From NCBI GenBank assembly GCA_029379225.1, contig JAQYWR010000032.1, positions 30,243-94,242 on the forward strand: a stretch of 64,000 nucleotides of DNA, in the 5' to 3' direction. Numbering within the stretch: the stretch's first letter is position 1; each line of letters opens with the position of its first letter. Below the pieces are notes generated by a model that was not told the DNA's origin, did no database searches, and saw nothing but the letters and a program-made list of their open reading frames with translations. Made by a program: the position numbers and the translations under genes. The stretch comes from Nostoc sp. S4. Lineage in GTDB: Bacteria; Cyanobacteriota; Cyanobacteriia; Cyanobacteriales; Nostocaceae. This document shows positions 44,090 to 53,456 of the stretch, one piece after another.

Positions 44090-44881
44090 ATGTTTGATAA
44101 TATCTGCAAATTTTTAGCTGAAAATTTCTCTAGCGACTTCGCCACTTGGTTATTAGGCGAACCGATTACTTTAACCGAACTAAGTCCTAAGGAATTATCT
44201 CTCGAACCGATTCGCGCTGATGCACTGATTTTGTTACAGTCTGAGCAAAGCATATTACATTTAGAATTTCAAACCCAAGTCGATGCAGAAATTTCCTTTC
44301 GGATGATTGATTATCGGTTACGAGTATATCGGCGCTTTCCACACAAAGCAATGCATCAAGTTGTAATTTACTTCAAGCAGACAAACTCAGATTTGGTGCA
44401 GCAAAATACATTTACAATTTCTGGAACACGTCATGAATTTGGAGTTATTAGACTTTGGGAACAACCAACTGAAGTTTTTCTAAGAACGCCTGGACTTTTA
44501 CCTTTAGCAGTATTGAGTAGTACAATTGAGCCAGAAGTTATACTTAACGAAGTGGCAGGGAAAATTAACGATATTACAGAATCAAGAACTCAAAGTAATA
44601 TTGCTGCTTCTACAGCAATTTTAGTTGGTTTAGTATTAGATAAAGAGGTTATCAGACGAGTTTTGAGGTCAGATATTATGCGCGAGTCACCAATTTATCA
44701 AGACATTTTACAAGAAGGGAAAGCTGAAGGGAAAGCTGAAGGCAAAGCTGAAGCCTTACTTGAAGTGGCTAGAAATTTATTGAATACTGGTATGCCATTA
44801 GAACAAATAGCAATAGTGACAGGGTTAGCAATTGAACAGTTAAACTATTTACAGGCAAGTGAGTCTGGTAGGTCTAATTAA
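44090..44881 (+). CDS. Rpn/PD-(D/E)XK family nuclease
   Basis: Member of the recombination-promoting nuclease/transposase-like (Rpn) family so common in cyanobacteria. Core acidic residues are seen in IRADALILL (Asp44) and HLEFQTQ (Glu59-x-Gln61), then RMIDYRLRVYRR. The protein has a 3-fold GKAE repeat (EGKAEGKAEGKAEA) from a 12-bp DNA repeat, and ends with a typical LLNTGMPLEQIAIVTGLAIEQL motif. Often tied to genome-mobility functions, but its biological role is unclear. Confidence 0.85.
   Translation: MFDNICKFLAENFSSDFATWLLGEPITLTELSPKELSLEPIRADALILLQSEQSILHLEFQTQVDAEISFRMIDYRLRVYRRFPHKAMHQVVIYFKQTNSDLVQQNTFTISGTRHEFGVIRLWEQPTEVFLRTPGLLPLAVLSSTIEPEVILNEVAGKINDITESRTQSNIAASTAILVGLVLDKEVIRRVLRSDIMRESPIYQDILQEGKAEGKAEGKAEALLEVARNLLNTGMPLEQIAIVTGLAIEQLNYLQASESGRSN
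44714..44749 (+). repeat. Tandem 12-bp repeat in the Rpn gene (GAAGGGAAAGCT x3)
   Basis: Three units, the third with one base changed, encode three copies of EGKA. Copy number can change by slippage in multiples of 12 bp without a frameshift. Confidence 0.85.
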
Positions 44882-44883
44882 TA

Positions 44884-44920
44884 AATAATCGATGCAGGTT
44901 GACTGCACCGATTATTGTTT
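44884..44920 (+). terminator. Terminator downstream of the Rpn nuclease gene
   Basis: Hairpin with stem AATAATCG/CGATTATT and inner TGCAG/CTGCA (one unpaired base each side), loop GTTGA, followed by GTTTG. It lies between two convergent genes and may also act on the PIN/TRAM transcript. Confidence 0.65.
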
Positions 44921-44946
44921 GACTTGAATTGTACCGAACATTTCCC

Positions 44947-46023
44947 TTACGCCAATGCTGAAGCTTGGGGTTTGGCAAAAATCATTCTTCCTGCTGTAGT
45001 TTGTAAAGCACTGGTGACTACTACCCGCAATTCACCACCTACATAACTGCTACCTTCTTCAACAACTACCATTGTGCCGTCATCTAAGTAGCCAATCCCT
45101 TGGCTGGGTTCTTTACCTTCTTTGAGAATCTTTAAATCCAGGTTGTCGCCAGGTAAATAACTGGGACGGACAGCATTTACTAAATCATTGACATTCAAAA
45201 CAGGTACTTTTTGAACGCTGGCGACTTTAGACAAGTTGTAGTCATTGGTTAGCAGTGTACCGCTGATTTCTTGAGCAAAGCGGACTAACTTGGCATCAAC
45301 TGTGGGAATATCTTCGTAGTCAACTGGGTTGATGAGGATGCGATCGGGGTAAGTTTCCTTAATGCGGTTGAGAATTTCTAATCCTCGCCTTCCCCGCACT
45401 CGCTTTTGGTCTTTACTCGCATCGGCTACTTGTTGGAGTTCCTGCAAGACAAACTGCGGTACAATAATTTGTCCTTCAAGAAACCCCGTTTCTAGTAGCG
45501 CTTCAATGCGGCCATCGATAATGCAGCTAGTGTCTAAAACTTTGGTATTGGCGGGTTTTAGCGTTCCTTCCACAACCAATGATTCTACAGGGTTGGGATT
45601 AATGAACCGCAATAAGCCTCGTCCGTGGGTATCTGCCAAATTCATGCCAGTCACAGCAAGGATAATGCTACCGACAACTGCCACTAGTGGCTTAATAAAG
45701 CCAAAATCTGCTGGGATGGGTAACAAAAATAACGGTGCTAACATCAGGTTTGCTAGCAATAGCCCGATCACTAAGCCGATCGCGCGAGTTAAGATCGCTT
45801 CTAGAGGCATTTCTTTGACTTGTGCCTCTAAGCGACGATATCTTGTCTGGAAACTCAATCCGATCGCACCACCAATAATGGCGGCAAAAACAGCAACAAT
45901 TAAGCGTAAGGCTTCTAGATTTGTCACCTTAGACAATGTCTCATTAGGTAGCAGTTCTATGCTATAGAACCCTATTCCCGATGCTGCTAGGATAAATGAA
46001 AAAATGATAATGGCGTCAAGCAT
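44947..46023 (-). CDS. Membrane PIN-TRAM domain protein (YacL-like)
   Basis: The N-terminal 130 residues contain four membrane helices (LDAIIIFSFILAASGIGFY; LIVAVFAAIIGGAIGL; AIGLVIGLLLANLMLAP; KPLVAVVGSIILAVTGM). The cytoplasmic part is a PIN nuclease domain beginning KVLDTSCIIDGRI (Asp about 164), with further acidic sites in PQFVLQELQ and LLTNDYNL, followed by a C-terminal TRAM RNA-binding domain (DNLDLKILKEGKEPSQGIGYLDDGTMVVVE). Probably an RNase tethered at the membrane. Same organisation as Bacillus YacL. Monocistronic. Confidence 0.92.
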   Translation of the reverse strand: MLDAIIIFSFILAASGIGFYSIELLPNETLSKVTNLEALRLIVAVFAAIIGGAIGLSFQTRYRRLEAQVKEMPLEAILTRAIGLVIGLLLANLMLAPLFLLPIPADFGFIKPLVAVVGSIILAVTGMNLADTHGRGLLRFINPNPVESLVVEGTLKPANTKVLDTSCIIDGRIEALLETGFLEGQIIVPQFVLQELQQVADASKDQKRVRGRRGLEILNRIKETYPDRILINPVDYEDIPTVDAKLVRFAQEISGTLLTNDYNLSKVASVQKVPVLNVNDLVNAVRPSYLPGDNLDLKILKEGKEPSQGIGYLDDGTMVVVEEGSSYVGGELRVVVTSALQTTAGRMIFAKPQASALA

Positions 46024-46274
46024 GATTATCTTGTTTTCCTGCGACTGTGTTAACCGATAAAGTTAAGTATTTTTTATTTCATCGGTAAGTCTAAATTAAT
46101 TAATATTGACTTACACTAAGGGTTTAGGTAAACAATATCTGCAATTATTATAACTAAAGCCTTTTATCTTTATATTTTTCATTATTTCGTTGTAAAACGA
46201 TAAAAAATTGTAAATAAACTAGTCATTTTCATAATTTCTAATTCGCAGTAGGGCTAACTTAATTTTTTCTTAAA

Positions 46275-47444
46275 ATGAATCAAATTTTTGATGTTTTTGA
46301 AATTGCAAGTTCTGCTTACATACATATTCCCTTTTGCAGACGGCGGTGTTTTTATTGTGATTTCCCGGTATCTGTTGTAGGCGATCGCTTGCGCGGCGAA
46401 ACATCTGGTACTATCTCGCATTATGTTGAGGTGCTATGTCAAGAAATTGCCATTACCCCAGCATTTGGTCAACCCCTGAAGACAATTTTCTTCGGTGGTG
46501 GTACTCCTTCACTGCTATCAATAGAGCAGTTAGAACGTATACTGACAATGCTAGAGCAGCGTTTCGGTATTGCTTCTGGGGTAGAAATTTCTATGGAAAT
46601 GGACCCAGCTACCTTTGATTTAGAACATTTAGCAGGTTATCGTAGTGCAGGGGTGAACCGCGTAAGTTTAGGCGTACAAGCCTTTAATCAAGAATTATTG
46701 CAAATTGCGGGGCGATCGCACTCGGTCGAAGATATTTTCGCAGCTGTGGAATTAATCCACCAAGTTGAGATTCCCGAATTTAGCTTAGACTTAATTTCTG
46801 GGTTGCCGCATCAGTCTTTGGATCGATGGCATGATTCTCTAAATAAAGCCACGGCGCTTTTACCCACTCACATATCTATCTACGATCTTACCATCGAACC
46901 AGGTACAGTCTTTGGTCGTTACTACAAACCTGGCGAGGGTTCTTTACCGACGGATGAAACCACAGTCAAAATGTACCAAATGGCGCAGCAGGTTTTGACC
47001 GATGCAGGTTATGAGCATTATGAAATTTCTAATTATGCCCAACCCGGTCATCAATGTCAGCATAATCGAGTGTATTGGGAAAACCGTCCTTATTATGGTT
47101 TTGGGATGGGTGCGGCGAGTTATCTTCAAGGAAAACGCTTCACTCGTCCGCGTAAGACTAAGGAATATTACCAATGGGTGCAATCTGGTGGTGTGATTGA
47201 TTGTCAAGTGACTCCCCCAAAGGAAGTATTGTTAGAAACGTTAATGTTGGGGTTGCGTTTAGCGGAGGGTGTGAATTTAGCGGCGTTTGGGGAACAGAAG
47301 GTAGAGGAAATTTGTAAGTATTTGCGATCGTATTTTGATAAAGGTTGGGTGGAAGTTGCAGCAGGAAGGTTGCGTTTGAGCGATCCCCAAGGGTTTTTGT
47401 TTTCTAATGTGGTATTGGCAAAGTTGTTTCAAAAGTTGGGGTAA
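46275..47444 (+). CDS. hemW: Radical SAM protein HemW (HemN-like)
   Basis: Radical SAM enzyme of the coproporphyrinogen-oxidase-like group, now seen mainly as a haem chaperone (HemW). The 4Fe-4S ligands are CRRRCFYC (residues 21-28) after YIHIPFC; then FFGGGTPSLL, ISMEMDPATFD, RVSLGVQAFNQELL and HYEISNYAQPGHQCQHN, all conserved in HemW. The aminoterminal extension seen in true HemN is lacking, which supports HemW. Length 389 is normal. It is followed 198 bp later by the GalU-like gene on the same strand. Confidence 0.92.
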   Translation: MNQIFDVFEIASSAYIHIPFCRRRCFYCDFPVSVVGDRLRGETSGTISHYVEVLCQEIAITPAFGQPLKTIFFGGGTPSLLSIEQLERILTMLEQRFGIASGVEISMEMDPATFDLEHLAGYRSAGVNRVSLGVQAFNQELLQIAGRSHSVEDIFAAVELIHQVEIPEFSLDLISGLPHQSLDRWHDSLNKATALLPTHISIYDLTIEPGTVFGRYYKPGEGSLPTDETTVKMYQMAQQVLTDAGYEHYEISNYAQPGHQCQHNRVYWENRPYYGFGMGAASYLQGKRFTRPRKTKEYYQWVQSGGVIDCQVTPPKEVLLETLMLGLRLAEGVNLAAFGEQKVEEICKYLRSYFDKGWVEVAAGRLRLSDPQGFLFSNVVLAKLFQKLG

Positions 47445-47642
47445 CAAACTGCTCCAAGCGCAGAGAGTAAAGACACACAAGAGATTGGTATTACTGAATT
47501 TAGGGATAAATTATTCTTTAAACCTTTGCGCCTTTGTCTTAGAAAGTCTAACAAGAGGAAAGAAACCTCTGCTGCGACTTTACATGAGCATCCCATCAAT
47601 CAGCAACACCGGGAGATTTTAAGCGATGAGGACTAATAATTT

Positions 47643-48533
47643 ATGCAAAAAGATAAAGTTAAAAAAGCTGTGATTCCGGTAGCTGGTTTTGGTACTCGTT
47701 TGTTTCCAGCTACCAAAGTTGTCAAAAAAGAACTTTTCCCGATTATCGATCGAGATGGTAGAGCAAAACCTGTGATCCTGGCAATTATTGAAGAGGCAAT
47801 TAGTGCTGGAATTACAGAAGTGGGAATAGTAGTGCAGCCAGATGACAAAGAAATATTTGAAACCTTATTAAAAAATCCACCCAAAAAAGAACTTTTAGCC
47901 AAACTTTCACCACAAAATCAAGAATATAGTCGATATTTAGAAGATTTAGGCAGCAAAATCACTATCTTATTGCAAGAAGAGCAATTAGGCTATGGTCATG
48001 CAGTATTTTGTGCTAACGATTGGGTACAAAATGAACCATTTCTATTAATGTTGGGTGACCACATTTATGCATCTAATTTGGAAAAATCTTGTGCTAATCA
48101 AGTTTTAGATGTTTACAAGAAAGTTAATCAAAGTGTTGTTGGTTTAACTGCAATGCCAGCAGAAATTATTCATAAAGCAGGATGTGTAACGGGAGTTTGG
48201 CAGGAGTTAAACTCAATTTTAAAAGTTACACAATTATATGAAAAACCTACAATTGAGTATGCACAAAAACATCTACGTATCGAAGGAATGGCAGAAAATG
48301 AGTTTTTGGGTATATTTGGCTTGTATTTACTGAGTCCGAAAATTTTTGACTTTCTAGCAGAACACATCAACCAAAATTTTCGAGAACGAGGTGAATTTCA
48401 GTTAACATCATGTCTTGAAAGATTGCGTCAGGAAGAAGGAATGACAGGATATGTTGTTAAAGGTAAGTGTTTTGATACAGGTTTGCCAGATGCTTATCGT
48501 CAGACGATGATTGATTTTCCAAGTATTTCTTAG
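47643..48533 (+). CDS. UTP-glucose-1-phosphate uridylyltransferase-like nucleotidyltransferase
   Basis: Sugar-1-phosphate nucleotidyltransferase of the GalU group, which forms UDP-glucose from UTP and glucose 1-phosphate. The signature is KKAVIPVAGFGTRLFPATKVVKKELFPI (usual form GxGTRxxPxTK), then GYGHAVFCA and LLMLGDHIY. Compared with standard GalU the segment after KELFPI reads IDRDGRAKPVILAIIEEA, longer than normal (IVDKPLIQY), so the substrate may differ. 296 aa. Precursor supply for polysaccharide is a plausible role; no glycan gene is adjacent. Confidence 0.82.
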   Translation: MQKDKVKKAVIPVAGFGTRLFPATKVVKKELFPIIDRDGRAKPVILAIIEEAISAGITEVGIVVQPDDKEIFETLLKNPPKKELLAKLSPQNQEYSRYLEDLGSKITILLQEEQLGYGHAVFCANDWVQNEPFLLMLGDHIYASNLEKSCANQVLDVYKKVNQSVVGLTAMPAEIIHKAGCVTGVWQELNSILKVTQLYEKPTIEYAQKHLRIEGMAENEFLGIFGLYLLSPKIFDFLAEHINQNFRERGEFQLTSCLERLRQEEGMTGYVVKGKCFDTGLPDAYRQTMIDFPSIS

Positions 48534-48682
48534 CTAAAATCAACGATTAGTTAAGCTTCTATAAAATTTTTGTTTTCCTGATAGCAACATCTAAGAAGAT
48601 GTTTAAAAACTGAGCAATTAATGTAAAAATTATCACAAAAATAATGCTAAAATTTATATATAGCAGCACCTTGTGAGTTTAT

Positions 48683-49072
48683 TTACAAGGCTGATTCAGG
48701 AGAATCAGGTTCAGTTTTCCAAACTAATACAAGGGCAATTAAAGCTGGAATAGTTTGAATGATTAAAGTAGTTGGTTTTAAAGTAATTGCTCCAAAAATT
48801 CCTGCAATAATTACACAAACTAAAAAGAAGATGCGTAATGGCTTTGGATTATTGGTATCGAAAGCTGACCACAGTAGACCTGCTGCAATAAAACTATTGT
48901 AAATACCTGCATTTTTAACAATTGGTTCAGCTTGAATAGCTATTTCTGCTGGAAAATCAAACCTCGTTTGCAGGAAAAATACTGCAAAAAAAATCTCTAC
49001 AAATGCTAAACCTGCATGGATAATACCAATGATTACAATTAAAATTTGCGTTATTTTTAAATTTAATTTCAT
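48683..49072 (-). CDS. DUF1304 family membrane protein
   Basis: A 129-residue protein with four predicted membrane helices (ILIVIIGIIHAGLAFVEIFF; GIYNSFIAAGLLWSAF; LRIFFLVCVIIAGIFGAI; TIPALIALVLVW). The pattern VKNAGIYNSFIAAGLL matches the small DUF1304 family; function unknown. A CCTTGT/ACAAGG hairpin overlaps its end. Converges with the GalU-like gene. Confidence 0.8.
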   Translation of the reverse strand: MKLNLKITQILIVIIGIIHAGLAFVEIFFAVFFLQTRFDFPAEIAIQAEPIVKNAGIYNSFIAAGLLWSAFDTNNPKPLRIFFLVCVIIAGIFGAITLKPTTLIIQTIPALIALVLVWKTEPDSPESAL

Positions 49073-49307
49073 GTTAAATTTGTCCCACTCAAGTATCAGT
49101 AACTTTTTCGCTAATTACTGCCAATATTAATAATTTGGCAAGATTTAATTTTTTACTTAGACCAGCGGCTCTCCATAAGTGCTATGGTCGTCTTACTACA
49201 CAAGGGCGATCGCTACTAAAGTGGGCATTAATTAGTAAAATCTAATATGGCTCACATTTGTGACTTATCAGCGATACCTACAGTGGACTACACTAACGCT
49301 ACTACAC

Positions 49308-50330
49308 TTATGCACTGACAGCCGATTCTAACATTTGTATTGTTCCCAGATTAGCATTTATTTCTACTTCCACACCAATTGGTACAGTAAATTTATCTTT
49401 AATATGACCAATCATTGAACCATACCAAGCAGGAATACGCAAAGGAACTATATGGTCTTGCAATACTTGCATTAAGGTAAATGATGGTTCATCTCCAAGA
49501 CTACAATTAGTGCATTGTCCGAAGATAAAGCCAGCAATTTGGTTAAGTATCCCAGCAGTTTTTAACTGGGTTAACATCCTATCTACACGGTAAATATCCT
49601 CACCAATTTCTTCCACAAATAAAATACTTTTGTTCCAGGAAGGTAGATAAGGTGAACCTACCATCGCTGACAAGACTGATAAGTTTCCACCCACAAGTTT
49701 ACCCCTGGCTTTTCCTGGTGCTATTATCTCCACTCGCACTTCCTTAGTGTTAGAATTTTGCATGGTTACGGCTTCACCATTAAATAGGATGCGCTGGAAG
49801 TAATTCATTGTAAACTGATTCCAGGTAGACGTAGCTACGGGTCCGTGAAAAGTAATCATCTGACTACGAGCATTAATTGCCAACAATAAAGTAGTAATAT
49901 CGCTGTACCCGATGAGGATTTTGGGATGGGAGCGAATCAGCGAATAGTTTAGTAAAGGTAAAATCCGATTACAACCCCAACCACCACGCATGGCAATTAT
50001 TGCTTTGATGGAGCGATCGCTAAACATTAAGTTTACATCCTCAGCGCGATCGCCATCTCTACCTGCTAAATAACCATAACGCTCTAAAATATGCTTCCCT
50101 TGCTTGACTTTTAACCCTAATTGTGTAACTGATTTTTGTGCTGCTTCGATATCTTTGGCGTCAACAATACCCGCAGGCGCGATTAATCCTACAGTATCAC
50201 CGACTTGTAGGCGTGGTGGCTTGAGGACAGTATTTAAGGATAGCTTACCTTGAGCGGTAAGTAGTGGTATGTGGGTAGCTAAGGTAGTGAGTCCGCAAGT
50301 TGTCAGAAATTGTCGGCGTTTGATAGTCAT
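49308..50330 (-). CDS. LD-carboxypeptidase (peptidase S66)
   Basis: Serine peptidase of the S66 family that removes the terminal D-Ala from tetrapeptides in murein recycling. The nucleophile Ser is in IGYSDITTLL (about residue 143); the Glu and His of the triad are in FVEEIGEDIYRVDRML and near the C-terminus. GGWGCNRILPLLNY is also typical. The N-terminus TIKRRQFLTTCG is a twin-arginine-like signal, so this copy may be exported, unlike cytoplasmic LdcA. Length 340, with a short extra N-terminus. A repeat element lies upstream of its start. Confidence 0.85.
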   Translation of the reverse strand: MTIKRRQFLTTCGLTTLATHIPLLTAQGKLSLNTVLKPPRLQVGDTVGLIAPAGIVDAKDIEAAQKSVTQLGLKVKQGKHILERYGYLAGRDGDRAEDVNLMFSDRSIKAIIAMRGGWGCNRILPLLNYSLIRSHPKILIGYSDITTLLLAINARSQMITFHGPVATSTWNQFTMNYFQRILFNGEAVTMQNSNTKEVRVEIIAPGKARGKLVGGNLSVLSAMVGSPYLPSWNKSILFVEEIGEDIYRVDRMLTQLKTAGILNQIAGFIFGQCTNCSLGDEPSFTLMQVLQDHIVPLRIPAWYGSMIGHIKDKFTVPIGVEVEINANLGTIQMLESAVSA

Positions 50331-50340
50331 AAGTTGGCGA

Positions 50341-50414
50341 CTGGGGACTGGGTACAGGATATTGGGTTAAGAAAGTTCTTTTTTATTCGCTAGTCTTTAA
50401 TCTCCAGTATCCAG
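50341..50414. repeat. Inverted STRR1 element upstream of the LD-carboxypeptidase gene
   Basis: Left arm CTGGGGACTGGGTACAGGAT, core AAGAAAGTTCTTTTTTATTC, right arm CTAGTCTTTAATCTCCAGTATCCAG. Arms are more degraded than in other copies. Unlike them it is next to a gene start (50330), though it is still downstream of the KGK gene's 3' end. Confidence 0.65.
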
Positions 50415-50549
50415 TTTTATACAAAGTAGTTATAGCAAGCGTAAATCATTCGTCAATAAAAATATTCCCAACTTCTTTAAGAAGTCAGGAATCTAAATCT
50501 TTCAATTTTCACAAATCAAATAACATTGCTACATGTGAGTTTTTATTGA

Positions 50550-50936
50550 CTAATTTTCCTCTTGAATCATGCGGCGAAGATCATCAAGAGGCGATTCTGT
50601 TTCAGTGATTTCTAAATTGTTGCTATTAGTTATTTGTACATCCTCCTCTTGAGCATAAAATTCAACGCTTATTTGAAATTTCACTTTCCCCTTTTTCCAG
50701 CTTTGAGAACCGAGTGTTAAAATTTCACAATCTATACCCTTCTGAAACCAATTCATATTCTGAAACTGTTTTAGATTTACTCCTTGCCTGCTTAATTCTT
50801 GATTTAATGCATATGTTAGTGTGGAGTTAGATGAGGCATTCATTGCTTGTTTAAATTTAGCAATTTTATATGTCATGTCTCCGAAGTCTAAAACATCACC
50901 ATCATTACACTCTATTGGCTTAAATTCATCTTGCAT
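50550..50936 (-). CDS. KGK-domain protein
   Basis: A 128-residue cyanobacterial protein with the KGK motif in SWKKGKVKFQISVEF (residues 79-93), the signature of the KGK family; function not known. The first half is helical and polar. It is 39 bp downstream of the dynamin gene on the same strand, so the two are probably one transcript and may cooperate. Stop is TAA; ends in an acidic region DDLRRMIQEEN. Confidence 0.8.
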   Translation of the reverse strand: MQDEFKPIECNDGDVLDFGDMTYKIAKFKQAMNASSNSTLTYALNQELSRQGVNLKQFQNMNWFQKGIDCEILTLGSQSWKKGKVKFQISVEFYAQEEDVQITNSNNLEITETESPLDDLRRMIQEEN

Positions 50937-50975
50937 ATCAACCTCGATTTTTGAGTTTTTGATAATTTATTTATA

Positions 50976-53456
50976 TTAAACTCCTTGTACCCCATCAACT
51001 AACCCGTCTGAAATCACAAATCCATTGGTAGCAAATTGACCATCATTTTCTAATAAATCAGGGGTAAAATAGATAAATTCTACATCTCCAATTACAGGTA
51101 AAAAATGGTCAAATAGTTGCATCGCTTGTAAACAAAGATTGATACTAGAAGCAGCTGAATTATAGGTTTCAATATTTTCTGCCAGAACATTTAATAATCG
51201 TCGATTAGTGGCAATTTTAGCTTCAGCTTCTTGTTCAAGCGTTTTCTCTAAAAAAGCACGTGCTTGTGGATACTGTTGCAAAATATCATCTGCTTGTCGA
51301 TCCGCCATTGGTAACAACTGAGTTTTCAGGATTTGGTTGATGGTTTGACGGAAAGATTTACGAATAGTTTGGGAAACTTTTGGCTCAAAATCTAATTTTA
51401 ATAGCTGCCTAATTGCTGGTTCTGCTTCGACGATACTTTCAGCGTCGTAAGTTTGGGAAGTTTGTAATAAAGTCTGGCGAAATTGATATATAGAAAAAGT
51501 GCCTTCGTCATAAAATCTGGGACTTTCTCGGACAAAGCGATCGCACTCTACACTAGCTGCACTCACTACTGCTTGAGTCACTCGTTTTTCTAAATTTCTA
51601 ATTTCTTGTTCTATGCCGCCATCATTATCTAATAAGCGATACAATTGGCGATAATATTCTGATTTGCGAATTTTTTCGAGCAAGTGTTGGAAAAAATTTG
51701 CAACTATTTGTTGAGAAGATTCGATTAAAATATCTTCTAATTGATTTGCTAAGTAATAAAATGCCTCGACTAAAATTGCCAGTAAAGGTGCAGTAGCATT
51801 CCGAGGATGGCTGATTGTTGCACGTCGATAAGCAGAAGCTACAGAAAATGTATCTAGTAACTCATCTAGACGGCGAATCATTCGGGATTGCAATTGCTTA
51901 AAATCATCTTCAAAAGTATCACAAGAACTAGTAATTATTAGATTAACTTCTTCTGTGATCTGCTGACTAAAGTCTTTACCAATCTGCTGAAGCTGCTGAT
52001 TCAGGCGTTGTAATTCTTGCGCCTTCATCGTCTCAATTTCTTGAGGCTGACTCTCTAAATTGCGTTGTACGCTCTGGTAATGCTTCTTCAGCTCGATACA
52101 AACATCTCCCAAGTCGTTTGCAAGAGTCTTAAATAATTGGGGACGCTTTTCTTCAGTCAAATAACGAGTAATCGCTATCCGAAAATCCTCAATTCCACTA
52201 TCTTCAATTAGCTGTTCTATCAGTTCATTTCCCCAGTCTCCCAGAATCCGCACATAATTTTGATTTGGCGTTTCAAACCCATTCACAGAAACACGAAATT
52301 TTGTGGAAGATAGCTTCCCTGAATTTACACAATAATTGTTAAAGGCATAGACAAATTGTGGTGTTTCTTCTTTCCCATCCAAACTTTTGACGCTTTCCGC
52401 AAAACAAGAATCTAAACCAAATCTATCCTTTTGACTTGTTTGTTTAATCTGACTGCCATAAAATCCTAGTAAGCCACTGGTTTTATAAACCCTACTTGTA
52501 TCCCGAAATTGCCCACTAATTAAATTATCTAATCGTTGGCGTAGCTGAGTATTGTACCAAGTCTCATCAATGCGATTGAAGATGTAGAAAACGCGATCGC
52601 GTACTCCCCCATTCTCCCGCATTAATTCTAAAAGTTCTGTTTCTTCTTTTGTCATGTCACCCGCCGAAGCAGGTTTCAGCACACATACCACCGCCGAAGT
52701 ATCGGGATGTTGAATTTTAGCATAAGTTAGCTGTGCATCCTTCTCCACAGGTGCATCAATTCCAGGTGTATCGATAATGACATTTCCATCTTTTAATAAA
52801 GGATGGTTGCAGTAATATTCTATCCGCTTCAATACCGCACTATTACTACCACGGCGCGCATATCCCGCAGCTTCCTTGAGATTAGAAAAGTTAAATTGCT
52901 CCATTGAATATGTAGCATTAATCACTGTGTTGATGCGATCGCGGTTTGCTATATATCCCTCTAGCAATAAGATTAATGCCTTCGCCTGTTTTGCACGTTC
53001 TGATTTACTCTCACCACCCTCCTGCTGAATAATGGCTTCGCAACCTTGACGTAGCAAATTAATTACATCACCTTGGTTGATATTAGCTACTGTCTTAAAT
53101 CCTAGTTGCTGACATAAAAAAACTGCTTGTTCTCGAATTTCTGCTTCACTCAAAAAAGTTAAAACAACGCGTTCTTTATCTAATTCTGCATACTCGATTT
53201 TACATTCTGTACCTGTAGCGTGTCCCTCTGCACTATACAATAATTCCCTCTCCAAAAGTGCATTGATTAGCATTGATTTCCCAGCACTAAAAGCACCTGC
53301 AAACACAATCTCAAATTTTGGAGAAATGACTTTATTTAAAGAAGTTTGTACAGATGTAATATCTTGAGAACGTAGCGTTGGTTCTTGCTGTAAAAGTTGT
53401 AATATAGATTCAACTTGCTCTTTCAACTTTTTGCACAGAAGCGGTAGATCTGACAT
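50976..53456 (-). CDS. Bacterial dynamin-like GTPase (BDLP)
   Basis: Large membrane-remodelling GTPase. The GTPase domain is complete: P-loop GAFSAGKSMLINALL (about residues 54-68), switch I Thr in GHATGTEC, G3 IDTPGIDAP (about 235) and G4 NRIDE. Downstream helical regions (QQLQQIGKDFSQQITEEVN, LEKRVTQAVV and others) form the long stalk; a hydrophobic stretch near residues 560-580 could be the lipid-binding paddle. 826 aa, longer than the studied Nostoc punctiforme BDLP of about 690 aa. The start is ATG 53456 (MSDLPLL); a TTG nine bases before is an alternative. A KGK-domain gene follows. Confidence 0.92.
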   Translation of the reverse strand: MSDLPLLCKKLKEQVESILQLLQQEPTLRSQDITSVQTSLNKVISPKFEIVFAGAFSAGKSMLINALLERELLYSAEGHATGTECKIEYAELDKERVVLTFLSEAEIREQAVFLCQQLGFKTVANINQGDVINLLRQGCEAIIQQEGGESKSERAKQAKALILLLEGYIANRDRINTVINATYSMEQFNFSNLKEAAGYARRGSNSAVLKRIEYYCNHPLLKDGNVIIDTPGIDAPVEKDAQLTYAKIQHPDTSAVVCVLKPASAGDMTKEETELLELMRENGGVRDRVFYIFNRIDETWYNTQLRQRLDNLISGQFRDTSRVYKTSGLLGFYGSQIKQTSQKDRFGLDSCFAESVKSLDGKEETPQFVYAFNNYCVNSGKLSSTKFRVSVNGFETPNQNYVRILGDWGNELIEQLIEDSGIEDFRIAITRYLTEEKRPQLFKTLANDLGDVCIELKKHYQSVQRNLESQPQEIETMKAQELQRLNQQLQQIGKDFSQQITEEVNLIITSSCDTFEDDFKQLQSRMIRRLDELLDTFSVASAYRRATISHPRNATAPLLAILVEAFYYLANQLEDILIESSQQIVANFFQHLLEKIRKSEYYRQLYRLLDNDGGIEQEIRNLEKRVTQAVVSAASVECDRFVRESPRFYDEGTFSIYQFRQTLLQTSQTYDAESIVEAEPAIRQLLKLDFEPKVSQTIRKSFRQTINQILKTQLLPMADRQADDILQQYPQARAFLEKTLEQEAEAKIATNRRLLNVLAENIETYNSAASSINLCLQAMQLFDHFLPVIGDVEFIYFTPDLLENDGQFATNGFVISDGLVDGVQGV

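Noticed and set aside
48660..48695. CCTTGT/ACAAGG hairpin as the DUF1304 terminator
   Set aside because: Stem is only six pairs, it overlaps the coding end, and no T run follows on the minus strand.
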